Of a stretch of DNA of 64,000 nt, positions 56,201-64,000 are shown one piece after another. Position 1 is the first letter of the stretch; each line of letters opens with the position of its first letter. The notes below the pieces were generated by a model that was not told the origin of the DNA, made no database searches, and was given only the letters and a program-made list of their open reading frames with translations. The position numbers and the translations under genes were made by a program. This DNA comes from Cycas panzhihuaensis (lineage: Eukaryota > Cycadophyta), in the NCBI GenBank assembly GCA_023213395.1, contig CM041465.1:243915741-243979740 (forward strand), read 5' to 3'.

Positions 56201-57121
56201 GAAGAAATTAATAAGTTAAAGGCTCAATTGGTTAAGAATTTTGATATGAAGGATCTAAGAGTTGCAAAACAAATCTTAGGTATGGAGATACATAGAGATA
56301 GGAAAAATGGTAAGCTATGGTTATCATAGCAGAAATATGTGGAGAAGGTGCTAACTAGGTTTGGTATAGCAAATGTGAAACCAGTGAATATCCCATTAGC
56401 TTCCCATTTTAAGCTTTCTTCAAGTATGAGTCTTAGTAATAAAGAAGAAAAGGTTAATATGTCTTGTGTGCCTTATGCTAGTGCAATAGGAAGTTTGATA
56501 TATGCCATGATATGTACAAGACCTGACATTTCACATGCAATCGATGTAGTTAGTAGGTTTATGGCAAATCCAAGAAAGGAACATTGGGTAGTAGTGAAAT
56601 GAGTGCTTCGGTATTTGAGAGGCACAAGTGACTATTACATCACCTTTAGAGGTATAGGTAATCAGGTTTGTGGATATACTGATTTAGACTTTATAAGAGA
56701 TTTAGATAAGAGAAGGTCTACTTTAGGTTATGTATTCACTCTTGCAAATGGTCTAATTAGTTGGATGTCAAAATTGCAGAGCACAATTATATTATCAACT
56801 ATAGAAGCTAAATATATTGTTGTAATACATGCTTGCAAAGAAATAATCTAGTTATAAGGTCTATTGGTTGAGCTTAGAAGGAGACAAGAAAATGTAAAGG
56901 TATTTTGTGATAGTCAAAGTGCCATTTACTTAGCAAAGAATCTAGCTTATCATAGTAGGACAAAACATATTGCTCTTAAGTATCATTTTGTTAGATAGGT
57001 TGTGGAAGCAGGTGGAGTGGTATTTGAGAAGGTTAACATAAAACATAATTATGCTGATATGTTCACAAAACCAATACTATTAGAGAAGTTCAAATGGTGT
57101 TTAAATTCTCTTGGCTTGTAG
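53204..57121 (+). pseudogene. Full gag-pol frame of copia element F, about 27 stops and no frameshift
   Basis: From the ATG at 53204 (MEKPTSVKF) to the TAG at 57119-57121 it is a single frame of 1306 codons, the usual length of a copia polyprotein. Gag: DLWKLKAYDVL, WTRLEGLYMTKSVTNQIYLK. Zinc knuckle: KTGHLKKDC near 53920 with one Cys lost. Protease: NSGASHHI (54070) where the family has Asp. GAG-pre-integrase: LWY-RLGHMSERGL (54458). Integrase: IHSDVWG (54647), LRTNNRGQF (54830, Asp changed to Asn), NGISECMNR (54930). Reverse transcriptase: YRWIFKKKTDVDGKV, LDVKTTFLHGDLDEEIY, YAGDM at the YVDD loop (56168). RNase [37 protein letters not shown]. Stops sit at former Gln, Trp or Arg codons. Confidence 0.95.
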
Positions 57122-57178
57122 AAAAGGTGATGAATGGTCTAAGAAAGGTATCAGGTAAATTGTTGTCAAGGTGGAGAT

Positions 57179-57839
57179 TGTTAGATAATGTGACAACAAT
57201 GGTTTGAAGGCTAAAATTTTGATAGGTTGGCAATGCGGTTTTCCCCTCAAACCTTCCTCAGGGGGTTCCTCGGGGGGTAGGAGCCCCCCTTTGGCCAAGG
57301 AGATGCGGGGGGCATGGAACGCCCCCTGTAAAGAGGGGGTTCGAGGGCGATAGCCCCTGACCCAAAAGGCTAGCACTAGAAAGTATATTAAATTATAAAG
57401 AGAATCAGGGTCATTTGCTCAAAATACCATAGATTCTACAGTCAAGATTTGTGCCTTGTATGACTCTCTCATGTAGCCTAATTTAGGGCATTTTTCATCA
57501 TATTGATGGTGTTCGATGTATTGTATGTACTGTGAGGAGTTGGGTGACTAGTTATTATTGTTATGAGTACTCTACTACAAATTGTGTGCATTTTCTCCAT
57601 TCTTTAATAATAAAGATCGATATCTTTCCTGTGTGGATGTTTCCCTAGCACATTGTTAGGGTTTTACCACATTATATTAGGTGTATATGTGATGTTTGGC
57701 TTTCTTGTTCATTTTATTATATTATCTCTGGTTTAAGAACTTGCATGTTAAATTTTAGTTTTGATTCTTATAGCTAGTTGCAAGAATAGTTTAGATCTTG
57801 GTGGCAGTTTCAGGTTATTGGGACCTTGTCTTCTCAATA
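57179..57839 (+). repeat. 3' LTR of F
   Basis: 661 bp, TGTTAGATAATGTGAC to CTTCTCAATA (terminal CA changed to TA). Begins after GGTGGAGAT. Confidence 0.9.
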
Positions 57840-60235
<2,396 letters not shown>

Positions 60236-60250
60236 CTACCCCCTTGGTAA
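60236..60250 (-). other. Polypurine tract of E
   Basis: Minus strand TTACCAAGGGGGTAG against the LTR, matching B 32620-32634. Confidence 0.65.
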
Positions 60251-60769
60251 TAGAGCCTTATCACTTGGGAGCATCTAGTGATGGTGAATATTATCAACAC
60301 AAAAGAATTAGTGTCATCTATTAACATAAAGGTGTCATCATCTAAGAGGAATGGCAAGTGTCATGACAGGTCATGTGGACAAGGAAAGAAATGGAGTAGT
60401 GTGGGGGCTGCCCATACATTACCCAAGAGTGTAGTATGAAAGAACGAGGGGATGGAGGGGTTACCCCCATCGCCCTTATGTGTAATATAGGTGTTATATA
60501 AGGTTGTGAGCATAATTAATAAGCAGACATAAGTAAAATATCTATGCATATGGAGAGTCAATATGTAAGAACATCATGCCATGGATGGTACGAAGATAGG
60601 ATAAAGAATCAAACCTAATGGTCACCATAGTTTAACCTCATTAGTGGCCTATTTTTAGAGGTGCAAGGATAGTCATAATGAAAAGAATGAATGATCCAGA
60701 AATCTGAGTGGCTAGGCAACCTGTTAGGTTACCTAGGAAGGGTCATCTAAAAGAAGGAAGTGACACTCA
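60251..60769 (-). other. Non-coding stretch of E beside the LTR
   Basis: Equivalent to B 32635-33059; no coding segment. Confidence 0.45.
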
Positions 60770-61115
60770 AGGATGCAACGGATAAGGCCATCTGCCTTGG
60801 CATTCAGATCTCATGGAATATGTTGAACATCCATAGAGATGAAGAGAGATAATAGGGACACACCTCGTAGACCTAGGTTAGTTGCGACACAACGATCTAG
60901 GAGTCACCATAGAGGATGATAAGACTGTGGTAGAAGTGAAGAACATCAGTAAGGGCTTGGATAATAGTTATGTATTCAACCTTATTATTAATAGCCTCAA
61001 ATAAGTAGATTTTAAAATATATGTATTCATTTCTAAGGGGATCACGAAAGATCCACATGGCTATGGACGGTCTAGGATTGTTGCGATTTCCTCCATTAGT
61101 AAAGATGAGCAACAC
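60770..61115 (-). pseudogene. Second RNase H of E
   Basis: Minus strand from 61115: IFTNGGNRNNPRPSIAMWIF, then EAINNKVEYITIIQALTDVL and LYGDS, a stop, IVVSQL, and in a shifted frame VQHIP-DLNAKADGLIRCIL. Homologous to 33060-33457 of B. The first catalytic Asp is again Asn; here NNEAEY has become NNKVEY (first Glu to Lys, second Glu kept). It has at least two stops and one frameshift. Confidence 0.75.
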
Positions 61116-61844
61116 TATGGCAAAAAAAGGGAGTTTAGATCAAGTCACAAAATTGATGATGACAATAATATCAAGATATAGGAAGGGTAGCCACAAGGCT
61201 ACAACAACTCAGAAGGGTTATATATATTAGTCACAAGGGGATAGGAGAGCCCTGGAGGTAGGCTACTAGGCTCGTGGAAGGCTTTCTTGGTAGGAGGACA
61301 AGGAAAGGCTAGTAAATATGCTCGTTCGGCACCCCTTGGGGTTATGGAAGGTCCAAAAAAGGCCTGGAAGGGAGGAGGAACTCTCCCTAGGAACCTCAAG
61401 GGCTCAAACAGATGGTAAAAATGGATCTAAGATATCAAAATGAGCCAAAAAAGTATAAACATGAGCGTGTTTCAGAGCAGCATGAAAAACGAGATAGAAG
61501 GGCCTCTAGAGAGCTAGAGTGGTTCATCATAAATGCACCAAAAAGGGGTAAAATGGAAGTTGCAAGAGTAGAATAAGGTTTGAACCGTAAAGGCAAAGTA
61601 GATGGGGATAACAAACTAATTCCAAGGGCTGTCACACTGAGGAAAATAGAGATGGTGCTCCAAGAAGCTCTGCGAATAAAAAGGATGAAGGGGCAAAAAT
61701 AAGTTTCATTTTCACAGGCCCTACAAGAGATTTGGAGCCTTCCCCTCTAAGCATTAAGGCTACGCCACCCTACGGGAGCATGCATCAGGAGATTTAATCA
61801 TTGGATTAGAGTGAGAGGATAACCGTTAGGACCAGAGTGACAAG
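61116..61844. other. Region upstream of the antisense gene of E
   Basis: Equivalent to B 33458-34148; nothing coding recognised. Confidence 0.4.
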
Positions 61845-64000
61845 ATGGTGGCTATCAGACTGGATCCAATGAGTGGATCATACCTTAGCCTTTTTATTTT
61901 ATCAATTCAATTTAATGTCATTCTTTTTGTAATTTTTGGACCCTATAAGGGCCACAGAGATCCCCTCGAGCTCATCAGAGGCCTAGAGATGGGGAGGACA
62001 AGGGCATTAGGCAGCCCTAGTCCTAGGGACTAAGCCAAGTCCACTTAAGATAATTTTATTTGGATTTTGAGGGCCACCTCCCCTTTTTTAGAGGGGGTAC
62101 TCATGGCCTAGGGGCATCTATCATAATGTTGCAAAGTTTGTGGTAGGGCCCACTAAGGAAACAAAATTTCTTAGTAAGGTTTTCATCAATATCTATAGTA
62201 CTACAAATATTGATGTGGGGTAAATACCAACTAGGGGGGGGGGGGACTAACTTGGCTAAATGGATTTACTCCATTTGAGGGAGCTCTAGCTATGTAAAGG
62301 GAGGGGTGATACATGGAAATGATAAGTAGATGATTTTCTTATTGATATCTTGATGTTTGTATGGTTGATAATCACGAGAACATAAGGATGGTGATGATGA
62401 GTTTTAGTAAGATGATGATGAGGCAAGAGAGGATGACTTTGCAATATTGTGGGCTCCTGAAGGTGATCAGGACCCTATAATATATATTAAACCAGTAACT
62501 GTTGGTGGACATAGTGTCCCACTGGGATAGGTGGAGGCATGTGTTCCATCTCCCTTAGGTGGGGGATGTCACTATCTCATCAAGAGATATTAGGAGGATC
62601 CTAGGGGTGTCAGTTAAGGGTACATCGACTTTTCTGGGCACTTTACTCAGTACTAATACTACTCACAGGGAGGTAGCAAGGTTCTTAATAGGGAGGAGCT
62701 TATGGGATCGGTGAGGAATATCAATACAAGTGATGGTACTTTCTAGAGTTCCTTGTGTGAGGAAACTCATCACACTTGTCATTCTATTCTGGATATCCCA
62801 GAAACAGAACCACAAAGATATTCCTAGAGGATGGATGGAAACTATTAGGAGATGTGAGGCTGAGGAGAGGTTTACTAGGCTACTTTAACAGCAATTAACC
62901 TAGTGGATTAATTGGACCAGATTCAAGTAGTAGGGAGAGGAGGAATTTCATACAGTATGCTGCTCCAATGCTAGTTCTTTGATCACTTCAAAGCGGTGGC
63001 ACCATTAGGAGGGCCTCATCCCATATCAGTTAGGGCCCCGATGGTACACAAATGGCAGACTAGATTCAAGGACATTGAGAACTAGATTCATATGAGATAA
63101 TCTATGGTAGCTACATCACTGGATCTCCTTATCCTAACAGACTATACAATGGATCTGTATCGAGCGATCCATTGGGAGAGCAATGACAAGGGAGGAGAGT
63201 TGGGAGATGAGCCTGATGAGGGTAGAGATAATGATGGTAGTGATGGAAGAGATGGAGCAGGGCCATCCAGAGCAGCAGGAGTTGAGGCAAGACCATTGGC
63301 ACCAACAGGAGGGGAAAGACCACCACGAAGACTAGTAGGCAGAGAGGGAGCTATAGGTAGATTCCTAGCAGCCATTGTGGCCATGGTGGCAGTGGTAGAG
63401 GTAGTGATAGATGCTACAAATCAAGGGATCCAAAGAGAGAAGGGATCAGAGGGAGGAGACACCTCGGTATCCCATGAGGCAGGCAAGGAGGTAGTGTTGG
63501 GGGTCGAGGAGGTAGAGGCAGTGGCAAAGGGGGCCACAGTGGAGGAGGAGATTGTCTAAGTAGAGGATCTAGTCATCCTAGGAGATAAGACTCTACCTTG
63601 ACTCCAGCTTCCATTTAATTATTCATTACTTCCCTAGATGATTATATTTATATCCTAATGCTTTTATATATACTTTGGACTGATATATTATATACATGGT
63701 TTGGCAGGAGGTGCTGAGATGGTGAGGCTGTAAGAGGTAGTAGCCTGAAAGCTATTTCCCCAGGTCTATACAGAGGGACAACCTCCTATTCTAGCAAGCA
63801 AGGAGCCTCAATCAGCGGGGCCATATACAATGGTATTTACCCATTTGATTTGGGCCAGAGACATATAGATGGTGGAGTCCCAAGAGCTCCATGTAAGGTT
63901 GAGCCAGTTGTAGGGTACTCGGGATGGGTTATAGGCAGAGAGGAACTAGCTGGTGGCTGAGAGGGATGCTCTACAGAGTCAGGTATGAGGACTAGAAGCT
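61845..64000 (+). pseudogene. Antisense plant-mobile-domain gene of E (3' end outside window)
   Basis: Exon 1 61845-61868 (MVAIRLDP) has lost its donor (ATGAGT for GTGAGT). Exon 2, about 62352-63559, reads MVDNHENIRM, TLQYCGLLKV, LVDIVSHWDRWRHVFHLP, DVTISSRDIRRILGVSVKGT, RVPCVRKLITLVILFWISQK. After a decayed and frameshifted part (62890-63100) comes a continuous 63104-63559 stretch: TSLDLLILTDYTMDLYRAIH, then a Gly/Glu-rich tail. The acceptor TTTGGCAG is kept at 63710-63717, and exon 3 from 63718 reads FPQVYTEG, VFTHLIWARDI and a helix with LVAERDALQSQV. Same architecture as B 34149-36577, about 65-70% similar by eye, so both descend from an element that already had the gene. Confidence 0.7.

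Larger units (their letters stand above)
52496..57839 (+). mobile_element. Complete Ty1/copia retrotransposon F
   Basis: LTRs 52496-53131 and 57179-57839, primer binding site 53134-53145, one coding frame 53204-57121, purine-rich AGGTGGAGAT before the 3' LTR. Order gag, protease, integrase, reverse transcriptase, RNase H. Flanks do not form a target-site duplication (AACTA left, GACAG right). A solo LTR of the same family is at 17733-18350. Confidence 0.93.

Overview
This window is intergenic chromatin from a repeat-rich land plant, most likely a seed plant with a large genome. The evidence is several families of Ty1/copia elements primed by initiator-tRNA-Met, a Ty3/gypsy element with Tat-like features carrying a plant mobile domain gene, deep nesting, a solo LTR, and long AT-rich decayed tracts. 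I see no host gene, rRNA, tRNA or CRISPR array. Nearly every coding region is a dead retrotransposon fragment, so most entries are pseudogenes. Premature stops are overwhelmingly TAG/TAA/TGA at positions where the families have Gln, Trp or Arg, which is the pattern of methyl-cytosine deamination.

Layout. 1-3045: 3' half of a + strand copia element (D). 3046-11300: copy 1 of a duplicated block that contains a complete minus-strand copia element (G1, 3505-10879, TSD GTTCT). 11301-13713: 3' part of a gag-only copia-like element (C1). 14150-15070: RNase H plus LTR remnant of an older relative of G. 16083-20445: full-length gag-only element C2 (TSD ATAAT), into which an F-family element inserted and left a solo LTR (17733-18350, TSD AACCC). 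20787-50961: copy 2 of the duplicated block. Its copia element (G2) keeps the same target-site duplication and flanks as G1 but was later split by two insertions: A (23325-29215, TSD TAAAG, a non-autonomous gag-only element with a CpG-rich core) and B (29916-45887, TSD CATTC, a 16-kb Ty3/gypsy element). 52496-57839: complete copia element F, with its whole gag-pol in one frame interrupted only by stops. 57840-64000: truncated relative of B (element E), running off the window.

The most interesting system is the B/E family. Its sense strand (minus here) encodes gag, a linker, reverse transcriptase, RNase H and integrase. Between integrase and the 3' LTR it carries, on the opposite strand, a spliced gene of about 600 codons: a tiny first exon, a plant-mobile-domain-like exon with an acidic low-complexity tail, and a coiled-coil exon. 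Further downstream, back on the sense strand, lies a second RNase H. Both copies share this order, so it is a property of the family and not a one-off capture. Two other families (A and C) independently show a second unusual layout: a very long non-coding leader followed by a gag-like reading frame with an acidic tail directly against the 3' LTR, with no pol.

All coordinates, alignments and identity estimates were made by eye. Percentages are rough samples, not computed values.
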